From positions 4,126,001 through 4,190,000 of the forward strand of contig NZ_FNSI01000001.1 of assembly GCF_900104955.1 (NCBI RefSeq): a stretch of DNA of 64,000 nucleotides, given 5' to 3'. How positions within the stretch are numbered: position 1 is the stretch's first letter; the number at the start of each line of letters is the position of its first letter. The DNA is from Beijerinckia sp. 28-YEA-48. Lineage in GTDB: Bacteria; Pseudomonadota; Alphaproteobacteria; Rhizobiales; Beijerinckiaceae. The translations under genes were made by a program, and so were the position numbers. Below the pieces are notes generated by a model that searched no databases, was not told the DNA's origin, and saw only the letters and a list, made by a program, of their open reading frames with translations. Positions 35,439-43,735 of this stretch are shown piece after piece.

Positions 35439-36374
35439 TTATCTGACGACGTTGATCATGTCAGCAGCACGCCCCTCGGTGAAACAGGCGAGGTTGTGGG
35501 CGACGATCGGCAGGATCTGTTTGGCGAAGACATCGCTCATGCCGCCGATGCGTGGCGTGATGATCACGTTCGGCATGTCCCAGAGCGGGCTTTGATCCGG
35601 CGGAGGTTCTTCCTCGAACACGTCGAGGCCGGCGCCACCCAGCGATCCGTCTTGCAGACGCTTCACCAGAACCGCCTCATCGACAACCGGTCCGCGCGCC
35701 AGATTAATGAGGATGCCGCCATTTTTCATTGCCAACAGCACGCTATCGTCGATCATATGGCGCGTGCGTTTGCTGAGCGGCACGAGCACGATGAGGAAAT
35801 CGGCCAGGCCGGCCGCTTCCTGCAATTGCGCGCGCGGCATCAGGCGATCGAAGCCTGGCGCACTGGCGCGTGCATCACTGATGCCAATGACCTGCATGCC
35901 AAAAGCCTTGCAGCGCGCCGCCATATCCTCGGCGATGGGGCCGATGCCGATGAGCACCGCCGTCTTGCCGAGCAGCAGTGTCTGCGGCCAGCGCTGCCAG
36001 ACATGATTGCGCTGGTTGGCCTGCATGGCCGGGAAATTACGAGACAAGGCGATCATGTAGAGGAACGCCAGTTCCGACATCTGCGGGCCGTGAATGCCCC
36101 GGCCCGAAGTGATGCGCACATCGGCTTTCAATGCCTTGAGGCCATGCAAATGGTCGACACCGGCGGTGAGCGAACAGATGTAACGCAGATGCGGCATGGC
36201 GGCGATGAGATCGTCGGTGACATCATGGGCCAGCGCCACCAGAATTTCCGCCTTGCTGGCAAGCGGCAGCGCCGCAACCGCATTGGACGCCGCCACGATG
36301 GAAAGCGCCGGACAGGCTTTGCGGACGTCATCGGCGACGATGTGCACGCCATCTTCAAGAATCAGAACGGACAT
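35439..36374 (-). CDS. D-2-hydroxyacid dehydrogenase family protein (catalytic His replaced by Arg)
   Basis: 311 residues from ATG 36374. NAD-binding LGKTAVLIGIGPIAEDMA, catalytic Arg in INLARGPVVDE and catalytic Glu in GLDVFEEEPPP are in place. The family TPHxxG His is Arg (ITPRIGG), a CAC-to-CGC change. That His protonates the substrate in formate, glycerate and lactate type enzymes, so activity may be altered or the enzyme may be decayed. Divergent from the BKACE gene at 36508 and possibly part of the same unit in function. Confidence 0.85.
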   Translation of the reverse strand: MSVLILEDGVHIVADDVRKACPALSIVAASNAVAALPLASKAEILVALAHDVTDDLIAAMPHLRYICSLTAGVDHLHGLKALKADVRITSGRGIHGPQMSELAFLYMIALSRNFPAMQANQRNHVWQRWPQTLLLGKTAVLIGIGPIAEDMAARCKAFGMQVIGISDARASAPGFDRLMPRAQLQEAAGLADFLIVLVPLSKRTRHMIDDSVLLAMKNGGILINLARGPVVDEAVLVKRLQDGSLGGAGLDVFEEEPPPDQSPLWDMPNVIITPRIGGMSDVFAKQILPIVAHNLACFTEGRAADMINVVR

Positions 36375-36507
36375 GGATAAGCCTTTGGAGAGGACAGAGA
36401 AATCTAACCCCAACCAGCCCCTCCGAACAGTCGCCCACGATGCGGTGGCGCCGCCGATCGATCTGGCTATAGTTGCCTCATCGATCAGAGGGCGAGCGGA
36501 GGGCTTC

Positions 36508-37392
36508 ATGGCGAACAAGATTATCGTGACGATCGCGCCGACCGGGGGCATGGCCAGCAAAAAGCAGAATGCCAATATTCCAACCCAGCCGGCCGAAATC
36601 GCCGAGGATGTCTACCGCTGCTACAATGCCGGCGCCAGCGTCGTCGCCGTCCATGCGCGGCGGCCCGACGATGAGGCGACCTGCAATCCCGACATCTATC
36701 GCGACATCAACAAGCGCATCCGCGAGAAGTGCAATATCGTCCTCAACAATTCCACTGGTGGTGGCATCAACGGCGATATGGTGCGGGAGGACAATGGCTA
36801 TCCGGAGATCATCTGGGAGGAGCGGCTGAAGGGCATGGAAGCGGGCGCGGAAATGTGCACGCTCGATGCGACGACCATCATCGCCAGTTTCGAGGGCCGC
36901 GAAATCCTGATGCACACCGGGCCCGAGCGCTGTCGTTTCCTCGCCAAGAGCATGATGGATCGCGGCATCAAGCCGGAATGGGAAGTGTTCAGTCCCACGC
37001 ACCTCCTGCAAGACGTCACATCCTGTATCGAGGCCGGCCTCGACAAGCCGCCTTATTTCATCAATTTCGTTTTAGGCGCTGATCGCGGCTTTCAGGGCGC
37101 CATGCCCTATACGCCGAAAGTGCTGTCGCAGATGGTCGAACTGATGCCGAAACAGGCGGTATTCAATGTCAGCGCCATCGGTCCCTCGCAATTGCAGGCC
37201 GGTGTCATGTCAATGATGCTCGGCGGCCATGTACGCGTCGGGCTGGAGGACAATCTGTATTATTCGCGCGGGCGGCTCGCCAACAATCTCGAACTGGTCG
37301 AGCGCATGGTGCGCATCATCCGCGAAATGGGATTTGAACCAGCGACGCCGGACGAAGCGCGCGAGATCATCGGACTGAAACAAGCGGCCTGA
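36508..37392 (+). CDS. BKACE (3-keto-5-aminohexanoate cleavage) family protein
   Basis: 294 residues, ATG 36508 with GGAGGG 6 nt upstream. Family markers: IIVTIAPTGGMASKKQN, RPDDEATCNPDIYRDI, CNIVLNNSTGGG, CIEAGLDKPPYFINFVLGA, and FNVSAIGPSQLQAGVMSMM plus GGHVRVGLEDN (conserved Glu). BKACE enzymes condense a beta-keto acid with acetyl-CoA using a Zn held by HxH and Glu; here the motif reads AVHAR, so the first His is Ala. Substrate unknown; the missing ligand makes catalysis uncertain. Confidence 0.87.
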   Translation: MANKIIVTIAPTGGMASKKQNANIPTQPAEIAEDVYRCYNAGASVVAVHARRPDDEATCNPDIYRDINKRIREKCNIVLNNSTGGGINGDMVREDNGYPEIIWEERLKGMEAGAEMCTLDATTIIASFEGREILMHTGPERCRFLAKSMMDRGIKPEWEVFSPTHLLQDVTSCIEAGLDKPPYFINFVLGADRGFQGAMPYTPKVLSQMVELMPKQAVFNVSAIGPSQLQAGVMSMMLGGHVRVGLEDNLYYSRGRLANNLELVERMVRIIREMGFEPATPDEAREIIGLKQAA

Positions 37393-37412
37393 TCTCGGGT
37401 CGCAGCCACAGC

Positions 37413-37436
37413 AAGGGCCGCCCTTCGGCGACCCTT
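37413..37436. terminator. Bidirectional hairpin between convergent genes
   Basis: AAGGG...CCCTT with inner GCC/GGC arms and a CTTC-type loop lies between the BKACE stop (37392) and the flavoprotein stop (37442). Confidence 0.5.
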
Positions 37437-37441
37437 CCTCG

Positions 37442-39067
37442 TTACCTTCCGCGACCGGCAATGCTGTCCAGCAATTCTTCATGGCTGGGAAATTCATCAC
37501 CGCGCCAGGCCACATGCTGATCCGGGCGGATCAGAACCAGAGGTTTTTCATAGAGCGCCTGCGCTTCTGGCCGGTGTACCGAGAATTTGGTCACGGGCAC
37601 GCCGATCCGCACAGCGCTTTCTACAAACTTCTCGGCGTCTGCTTCGGCGGCGGAGTTCAAAACGAGCAAGGTATAGTCGGGGCCGAAGCGATCGAAGAGA
37701 GAGGCGCCAGGCGCGGTCCCCGGCTCAAGCCAAAGATGAGGCGCGCGTGATCCCGGCACGGCATTGGGCGTATAGATCGCTGAATCCCACGGCGGCGGTA
37801 GCGATCCGTCGGCAATGACAATCGGCGAAGTTGCGTAGCGCGCGCCCAGTACGACGCCGAGGGTCCGAAACTCGCGCGACTTCGTTTCGACAATCCGGCT
37901 GTTGACCTCGGCGCGCACGGCTTCACCCGCCGGCCCTTCATCCTCCACACTGGCAACAACCAGATTTTTGGATGTCGTCTTCTGATTGGTCGCGGCTTCG
38001 GCGATCACAAGTTCATGGACTTGTCGGCGTTCGATTTCGTAGCTCTCAAGAAGCACTTCTCCGCCCCAGCCCTGGAGCAGCGCCGCCATTTTCCAACCGA
38101 GATCGATGCCGTCACCAATCCCCATATTCATACCAAAGCCACCATAGGGCGGGTGCAGATGGCAGGCATCCCCAATGAGAAAGAAATTTCGATCGCGATA
38201 GCGGTCGGCGATGAGCGCATGGGCCGTCCAATGATCGATTCGCAGAATCTCGGCATCGACCTCGATGCCTGAAACGGCATTGATAAGCGCCTTTGCCTCT
38301 GCTTCCGTCGTGATGTGACGCTGAGTGCTGAACGCCCATATGTCGTCAACATCCATCGGCGCCATATTGCCCGGCACATCGGGATTGACCAGCCAGTACA
38401 TGATGGCGCGCGGCAGCTTGACCCGGTCAACGAGCCCAGGCGCGCGGCAAATGACGATGGTATTGGTGGAGAGATCGCGCTCGCCGCGCATCTCGATGCC
38501 CATCAAGCGCCGCAGGTTGCTACCGGCGCCATCGGCGCCGATCAGATAACGGGCGTTGATCGTCTTGGAATGCCCGGCCTCGTCGGTGAAGACTACCCGA
38601 ACACCGCGCTCATCCTGCGTTGCCGTGTCAAATCGGCAATTGAAGCGCAATGTCACACTGTCGAGCGTCGCCAGATGGGCATGCAATACGGCTTCCAGCT
38701 TATATTGCGGGATCCATTGGGCATGTTCGCTATAGATATCCTGCCGTTCCGGCGCGCAGGCGAAGGCATTTTCGAAACGCGTGATCACATGTCCCGACAA
38801 ACGCGTCGCGAAAACGACATCCGATGGATAGTCGGCGCCAAACGGCGAGGCTTCGAGCAGGTTCTTGGCGATGCCCCAGCGACGCAGATGTTCGCGGGTG
38901 CGACTGTGCGTGGTCTTGGCGCGCGGCGAATAGCCAACGCGATCGTTGCGCTCGAGAACAATGCAGGAAACGCCACGCTGGCCAAGTTCGATCGCCGCGG
39001 CGAGACCGGAAGGACCAGCGCCAATAATCACCACGTCAAACGTCATCGCACCGTCCCGCTCGCTCAT
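37442..39067 (-). CDS. FAD-dependent aromatic hydroxylase (PheA/TfdB-type)
   Basis: 541 residues from ATG 39067 (a second at 39044 is possible). FAD GxGxxG motif VVIIGAGPSGLAAAIELG, DG motif LIGADGAGSNLRRLMG, and the FAD-pyrophosphate motif FFLIGDACHLHPPYGGFG with MNMGIGDGIDLGWKM are intact. A C-terminal thioredoxin-like domain (about residues 430-540) is typical of phenol hydroxylase/2,4-dichlorophenol hydroxylase relatives. It inserts one oxygen into an aromatic ring using NAD(P)H. It lies 31 bp upstream-ordered from a TTT receptor gene (39099) on the same strand, a likely transporter-enzyme pair. Confidence 0.9.
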   Translation of the reverse strand: MSERDGAMTFDVVIIGAGPSGLAAAIELGQRGVSCIVLERNDRVGYSPRAKTTHSRTREHLRRWGIAKNLLEASPFGADYPSDVVFATRLSGHVITRFENAFACAPERQDIYSEHAQWIPQYKLEAVLHAHLATLDSVTLRFNCRFDTATQDERGVRVVFTDEAGHSKTINARYLIGADGAGSNLRRLMGIEMRGERDLSTNTIVICRAPGLVDRVKLPRAIMYWLVNPDVPGNMAPMDVDDIWAFSTQRHITTEAEAKALINAVSGIEVDAEILRIDHWTAHALIADRYRDRNFFLIGDACHLHPPYGGFGMNMGIGDGIDLGWKMAALLQGWGGEVLLESYEIERRQVHELVIAEAATNQKTTSKNLVVASVEDEGPAGEAVRAEVNSRIVETKSREFRTLGVVLGARYATSPIVIADGSLPPPWDSAIYTPNAVPGSRAPHLWLEPGTAPGASLFDRFGPDYTLLVLNSAAEADAEKFVESAVRIGVPVTKFSVHRPEAQALYEKPLVLIRPDQHVAWRGDEFPSHEELLDSIAGRGR

Positions 39068-39098
39068 CCTTTGCACCTTCCGCGCTGTTCCTTTGCCG

Positions 39099-40079
39099 CT
39101 ATTCCTTTTCGAAACCGGCCATTTGGGCGATGCGGCCGTAGAGTTCGGCTTGCGACTGCAGGAATGTCCCAAACGCGACAGGAGACTGGAGTTCAGTATC
39201 AGGATAGACACCGAGGTCGCTAAGCCGGGCGATAAGGTTTGGCTCGCTCAGGACGACATTCATCTCGTCGTTGATCCGTTTGATGATCGCCGGCGGCGTT
39301 CCTTTCGGCGCCACGAGGCCAAACCACCCCGATACGTTGAAGCCAGGCAAAGTTTCGCTGATGGCAGGGACTCGTTCGAGGCCGGGAAGACGTTTGGGAG
39401 CGCTCACCGCCACGGCGATCAAACTGCCCGATTGCACGTGAGCCTGTACGGCGGGAATGCCGTCGATCATCATGTCGACCACGCCCGTCATCGCATCCAT
39501 CGCACCCTGGGTCGTCGCGCTATAGGGCACTTGCGTCATGCGGATGCCGGCACTCGATTTCAACAGTTCGGCGGTGAGGTGTGGGACGTTCTTGGTGCCC
39601 GAAGTGGCGAAGGAGAGCTTTCCAGGATCGGCCTTGGCGATCGCGATCAGCTCCGGCAGCGTTTTGATGCCGCGCTTCGCATTGACGGCGATCACCATCG
39701 GGCTCATGCCGATCAGCGTGATCGGATCGAAATCACGCGCCACGTTAAAGTTCAATGTCTTGAACAAATGCTGGTTGAGCGCCAGCGGCGCTGCCTGGCC
39801 GCAGAAGAGAGAATAGCCATCGGGCGCGGCGCGCGCCGCGACCGTGGCGCCCAGGTTGCCGCCAGCTCCGTTTTGATTTTCGATCACCACCTGCTGACCC
39901 AGCCGCTGGCCCAGGCGATCGCCAATCAACCGGCAGATGACATCGGGGGCGCTGCCCGCCGAGGCCGCGACAACCATGCGGACATAACGCGTGGGCCATT
40001 CCTGAGCCGCCAGCGCGGACGGCAGAACAGCCAAGAACCAGGCCAAGACGACCAGATACAGTCCCTTCACGCCCTTCAT
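39099..40079 (-). CDS. TTT (Bug family) substrate-binding protein
   Basis: 326 residues with a Sec leader (VLAWFLAVLPSALAA). Motifs: RYVRMVVAASAGSAPDVICRLI (variant of the family VVPFxxGG), VVIENQNGAGGNLGATVAARA, APDGYSLFCGQA and LPGLERVPAISETLPG. The binding-loop variant AASAGSAPD differs from the others, so its ligand may be different. 31 bp precede the flavoprotein hydroxylase start, so the two likely form one operon delivering and oxidising the same aromatic acid. Confidence 0.9.
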   Translation of the reverse strand: MKGVKGLYLVVLAWFLAVLPSALAAQEWPTRYVRMVVAASAGSAPDVICRLIGDRLGQRLGQQVVIENQNGAGGNLGATVAARAAPDGYSLFCGQAAPLALNQHLFKTLNFNVARDFDPITLIGMSPMVIAVNAKRGIKTLPELIAIAKADPGKLSFATSGTKNVPHLTAELLKSSAGIRMTQVPYSATTQGAMDAMTGVVDMMIDGIPAVQAHVQSGSLIAVAVSAPKRLPGLERVPAISETLPGFNVSGWFGLVAPKGTPPAIIKRINDEMNVVLSEPNLIARLSDLGVYPDTELQSPVAFGTFLQSQAELYGRIAQMAGFEKE

Positions 40080-40157
40080 GGCTTCCTCCCCTGTTTGGCC
40101 CAGTCAGGTTTACGGACACTCGGCCCCTGACAAGCTCGGACAGAAGCATGCATATGT

Positions 40158-40180
40158 CAAATAATAATATATTATACTTG
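40158..40180. promoter_or_regulatory. AT-rich dyad, candidate GntR/FCD operator
   Basis: CAA at 40158-40160 and TTG at 40178-40180 flank a 12-bp perfect palindrome ATAATATATTAT (40164-40175), just before the GntR start codon and in the promoter region of the divergent TTT-receptor/hydroxylase pair. Autoregulation by the FCD protein is likely. Confidence 0.55.
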
Positions 40181-40184
40181 TTTC

Positions 40185-40868
40185 ATGCATGATATGTTAG
40201 AAGTCACGATGGCGACCTTGTCCCTCACCGAAACCGTCTATCGGCAGCTCCGCGCCGATCTCACCGCTGGCCGCCTCCCGCCAGGCCAACGTTTGAAGAT
40301 CGACGAATTGTGCAAACGGACTGCGGCTGGCTCGAGTGCCGTGCGCGAGGCTCTGTCACGGCTCGTGTCCGACGGTTTTGTTTCTGTCGAGCCACACCGC
40401 GGTTTCCGCGTCGCTCCGCTTTCGCTCGAGGATCTGCGCGACCTCACCCAGACCCGATGCCAGATTGAAGCGCTCTGCATCCGCGATTCCATCGCCCATG
40501 CGGACGTCGACTGGGAGACGGCGCTTGTGGCCGCCTCACATCGCCTCTCGCGAACGCCCGTGGCTACCCCAGACGATCCCGCGCGTTATTCAGACGGCTA
40601 TGCTGTTGCCCATCGGGCTTTTCACGAGGCAATTGTCGCCGCCTGCAACAGCAGCTGGCTGCTTCGCCTGCGTGCGACGCTTTATGCCCAACACGAGCGC
40701 TATCGTTGGCTCTCACGCCCCTTGGCTCGGGTCGAGCGAGACCTCGACACCGAGCATCGGGCGATCGCCGATGCGGCCTTACAGCGTGATGCAGATCGCT
40801 GTGTCCTTCTGATGGAAGAACATCTCAGCCGCACGGCGCGCATCTTGCTGGAAGCGAGCGAGAAATAA
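40185..40868 (+). CDS. GntR family regulator, FCD (FadR C-terminal) subfamily
   Basis: 227 residues. N-terminal wHTH: TETVYRQLRADLTAGRLPPGQRLK, GSSAVREALSRLVSDGFV and EPHRGFRVA. The FCD effector domain (about 95-225) has the metal-site pattern HRAFHEAIVAACNS and DTEHRAIADAAL..HLSR. A start at 40209 (MATLSLTETV) is possible. Divergent from the hydroxylase/receptor pair, which it probably represses in the absence of an acidic ligand. Confidence 0.92.
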   Translation: MHDMLEVTMATLSLTETVYRQLRADLTAGRLPPGQRLKIDELCKRTAAGSSAVREALSRLVSDGFVSVEPHRGFRVAPLSLEDLRDLTQTRCQIEALCIRDSIAHADVDWETALVAASHRLSRTPVATPDDPARYSDGYAVAHRAFHEAIVAACNSSWLLRLRATLYAQHERYRWLSRPLARVERDLDTEHRAIADAALQRDADRCVLLMEEHLSRTARILLEASEK

Positions 40869-40875
40869 GGCCGAA

Positions 40876-41550
40876 TTACTTCTTCTTCAGCTCTTCCAGC
40901 ATGTGTTCGTAATTGCCGCCCATCACCTGCGACACGGGCAGGCCGGCATAGACGGCGGCCGCCATGTCGTCGCTGCGATCGCGAATCTGCTCGGCGCGTG
41001 ACAGCACATCCTCGATGCTGGCAGCAGGAATGATGACGCAGCCGCTGCGATCAATGGCGATGTAATCGCCGGGATGCAGCGTGAGATCACCGAAAGCGAT
41101 CGGCGTCTGGCATTCGGATTCATAAATCCGACCGCGCGCCGTGCGGCAGGTCTGCGTGCGCGCATAGACCGTGTAGCCGATACGGTTCGATTCCTCGATG
41201 TCACGCGCCGGCCCGTCGATGATCGTACCGGCGATGCCGCGCACCTGGGCGGCGCGGGCGAGAATGCCACCCCAGGCCGCCGCATCGATACCAGTACGTT
41301 GCTCGATGGCGATGATGTGATCGGGCCCGGCAGCTTCAACCGCCGTGGTGCACAGATGCCGTGGCTTTTCGGTCGGCGGCGCCGTGCCGGCAATCAGTTT
41401 GACGGTGACGGCGCGCCCGGCGATCGGTTTGCCGGCGCTGGCCTGGAACAGGCCCGTCACGGCCGGCGGCAGGCCGAGCGAGTCCACGGCATCGGAGAGG
41501 TCGCAGATGTCGAGGGCACGCAACCGGGCGATATGACTATCGATAGCCAT
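40876..41550 (-). CDS. RraA family protein (possible 4-carboxy-4-hydroxy-2-oxoadipate aldolase)
   Basis: 224 residues from ATG 41550; the frame continues to 41832 without an RBS. Signatures: DICDLSDAVDSLGL, AGTAPP, IDAAAWGGILARAAQVRG, GTIIDGPARDIEES and GDLTLHPGDYIAIDRSGCVIIP. The RD pair and Asp in IDGPARD match the metal/substrate-binding residues of HMG/CHA aldolases. If active, it would cleave CHA to pyruvate and oxaloacetate, the step after LigJ (54919) in the protocatechuate 4,5-cleavage route. RNase E regulator RraA is the alternative reading. Confidence 0.82.
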   Translation of the reverse strand: MAIDSHIARLRALDICDLSDAVDSLGLPPAVTGLFQASAGKPIAGRAVTVKLIAGTAPPTEKPRHLCTTAVEAAGPDHIIAIEQRTGIDAAAWGGILARAAQVRGIAGTIIDGPARDIEESNRIGYTVYARTQTCRTARGRIYESECQTPIAFGDLTLHPGDYIAIDRSGCVIIPAASIEDVLSRAEQIRDRSDDMAAAVYAGLPVSQVMGGNYEHMLEELKKK

Positions 41551-41693
41551 TTCTTGTCCTTTATCGATTTCTTGTCCGGCCAGGGAAAGGGCGTCTTGGG
41601 CGAAATGATGCGTCCAGTCAACATCCCTGATGCCAGCCGACTTCAAAGTCTCTCGGCACGGGTCTAAGATCGCCGCCAACACGGAGGATCCCC

Positions 41694-42221
41694 ATGGCCT
41701 ATACGCTGCAGGACTTCTGCCAGGACAGCCACAGTATTTTGGCGGGTGATGCGCCATTGCAGGATCGGATCGATGCGGTGGCGCACAAACTCGGCGGCCT
41801 ACTGCGCGAGCCGGATTTCGTTGCCGCGACATTTAACGCCGACACGCCACCCGGACGACGCGAGCTTTATCACGATCCGGAACTTGATTTTTATGTCCTC
41901 GCCCATGTGCAGGAGGGCGGCAAGCGCGGTTCGCCGCACTCCCATGGCGCGTCATGGGCGATCTACGGCAATGCCACCGACCTGACGCGCATGCGCGAAT
42001 TCCGCCGCATCAATCCCGACAGCGAGGAAAGCTGGGTGCTGGAACAAACCGCCGAATATGACATGCGCATTGGCGACACCAAGGCCTATGGCCCCGGCCA
42101 TATTCACTCGACGGAACATCCACAGACCTGCTGGGTGGTGCGCGTCACCGGCACCGACCTCGATCAGATTCCGCGCTATCGCTTCCGCAAACTGCGTGAC
42201 CGGGTGTTGGAAAAGACCTAA
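41694..42221 (+). CDS. Cupin-fold putative metalloenzyme
   Basis: 175 residues. A beta-helix fold with RGSPHSHGASWAIYG (His pair) and YGPGHIHSTEHPQTCWVVRV (His) forms a 3-His/Glu metal site; this resembles small cysteine-dioxygenase-like cupins. No substrate assigned. Divergent from the RraA gene at 41550 and flanked downstream by REP-like repeats. The C-terminus is basic (YRFRKLRDRV). Confidence 0.75.
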   Translation: MAYTLQDFCQDSHSILAGDAPLQDRIDAVAHKLGGLLREPDFVAATFNADTPPGRRELYHDPELDFYVLAHVQEGGKRGSPHSHGASWAIYGNATDLTRMREFRRINPDSEESWVLEQTAEYDMRIGDTKAYGPGHIHSTEHPQTCWVVRVTGTDLDQIPRYRFRKLRDRVLEKT

Positions 42222-42241
42222 CGTGGTACTGAGGAAACCCT

Positions 42242-42373
42242 ATTGCGAGCGCAGCGAAGCAATCCACGGCCAACACATGAAGCCGCAGGTATAAATGCCT
42301 GCACCAAGGACATTTCTCGACATTTGACCACGCGCCCCTGGATTGCTTCGTCGCTACGCTCCTCGCAATGACG
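42242..42373. repeat. REP-like palindromes (GCAATCC family), copies 2 and 3 in opposite orientation
   Basis: ATTGCGAGCGCAGCGAAGCAATCC (read in two parts: ATTGCGAG at 42242 and GAAGCAATCC to about 42265) and CTGGATTGCTTCG...CTCCTCGCAATGACGG (42338-42373) form an inverted pair separated by about 70 bp. Same family as 34625-34694. Confidence 0.7.
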
Positions 42374-42398
42374 GACATCAAGCGTTCGAGAACCCCGC

Positions 42399-43214
42399 CT
42401 ATTTGCCGGTCCAGCGCGGCGGGTTGGTCGCCTTAACGCGCCGAGCCTCCTTGACCATCTCTTTCACCGCGCCGGTGAGCGGCAGCGATAGATTGGCTTT
42501 GTCGGCCATTTGGGAGACGATCTGCATGTCCTTCAAAGCCCAAGTGAAGGTGGTCTGATCCCAATCCTCAAGCGCCTGGCTCTTGCCGGAACTCATCATC
42601 AAGGCTTCGCGCAACTTCACGAGATCGATCCCTGTCGACTCGGCGATGCGTCCGGCCTCAATCAGGCCGATGCTGGTGACCCACAGCATGAGATTGTTCA
42701 TGGCCTTGGCGACCTGGCCATGGCCGACTTCGCCGAGCGGCGCGATGTCGGAAGCAAATGTGCCATAGACGGCGCGGCCGCGCTCGACCACGGCGTCATT
42801 GCCGCCAAACAGCGCCAGCAATTTGCCCTCGTCAGCGAACCAACGGCCCCGGCAAATCGGCGCGTCGAGAACATCGCAGCCCTTGGCCCGCGCTGCTTTA
42901 TCGATCGCCTTGACGGTTTCCGGCGAGACGGTAGATGAAATCGCGATGATGGCGCCGGGTTTCAGGCTTCCCAGCACACCATCGGCGCCAAGCACGACGG
43001 CCTTGACCTCGTCGTCATAGCCGACACCCAAAATGACAAAGGTGCAGTCGCCGAGCGCTTTCGGCTCAGCAACAACCCGCGCGCCCATGGCCGCCACCTT
43101 GTCGCGATTGTCCGGGTTGATATCGCAGGCGGTGACGTCATAGCCGTGCCGGATCATATGTTTCACCATCGGCTGCCCCATGCGGCCAACACCGATAATT
43201 CCAATCTTCTCCAT
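42399..43214 (-). CDS. NAD(P)-dependent beta-hydroxyacid dehydrogenase (3-hydroxyisobutyrate/tartronate type)
   Basis: 271 residues. N-terminal Rossmann motif IGIIGVGRMGQPMVKHM, substrate motif DVLDAPICRGRWFAD (atypical of the usual DAPVSGG), catalytic Lys in GEVGHGQVAKAMNN. The family reduces or oxidises beta-hydroxy acids. Ends close to REP-like elements. Substrate unknown. Confidence 0.87.
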   Translation of the reverse strand: MEKIGIIGVGRMGQPMVKHMIRHGYDVTACDINPDNRDKVAAMGARVVAEPKALGDCTFVILGVGYDDEVKAVVLGADGVLGSLKPGAIIAISSTVSPETVKAIDKAARAKGCDVLDAPICRGRWFADEGKLLALFGGNDAVVERGRAVYGTFASDIAPLGEVGHGQVAKAMNNLMLWVTSIGLIEAGRIAESTGIDLVKLREALMMSSGKSQALEDWDQTTFTWALKDMQIVSQMADKANLSLPLTGAVKEMVKEARRVKATNPPRWTGK

Positions 43215-43321
43215 CGCGTTTCCAATCCCGTTTGTTTTTATCGAAAAAGCTCACAGGGCATGGACCGGCATCAACCGGCTCCACGCCCCGCAAGCTCAAT
43301 CGTTTCTTGATTTAGCCGAAG

Positions 43322-43735
43322 TCAGATGTCGATGACGATATAATCTTCCTCGACCTTCACAGGGAAGCTCTCGGCCACATAGGGGCCCTTCACCAGGGTC
43401 TCGCCCGGCGCCACGTCAACCTTGAACTGACGCACGCGCATCGACTTCGGATCGCACCAGGACTGGCCGGTGCGGATATCGAACTCCCAGCCATGGAACG
43501 GGCAGCGGAGGAACTCCCCTTTGCGCTCCAGCCGGTATTTGTTCGGCCCATCCGATAAAACCAGACCGGTGATGAAGCCCTTGCACAGATCGGCGCCCGC
43601 ATGCGGGCAGCGGTTGGCGAGGGCATAATAATCGCCGGCGACATTGAAGACGCCAATCTCGCGTCCACTGACTTCGACGATCTGGCTCGAACCCGGCGCA
43701 ATCTCGTGCGCCTTCGCAACAACGTGACGTGTCAT
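43322..43735 (-). CDS. Small Rieske [2Fe-2S] protein
   Basis: 137 residues. Cys43-Pro-His45 (ANRCPHAGADLC) and Cys78-Pro-Phe-His81 (RCPFHGWEFDIRTG) supply the four cluster ligands. The spacing and small size fit a Rieske ferredoxin of an oxygenase system or an independent electron-transfer protein; the C-terminal extension of about 40 residues exceeds the usual ferredoxin. ATGA overlap with the upstream amidohydrolase gene indicates co-translation. No oxygenase alpha subunit or reductase is adjacent, so the partner may be the amidohydrolase pathway itself. Confidence 0.88.
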   Translation of the reverse strand: MTRHVVAKAHEIAPGSSQIVEVSGREIGVFNVAGDYYALANRCPHAGADLCKGFITGLVLSDGPNKYRLERKGEFLRCPFHGWEFDIRTGQSWCDPKSMRVRQFKVDVAPGETLVKGPYVAESFPVKVEEDYIVIDI

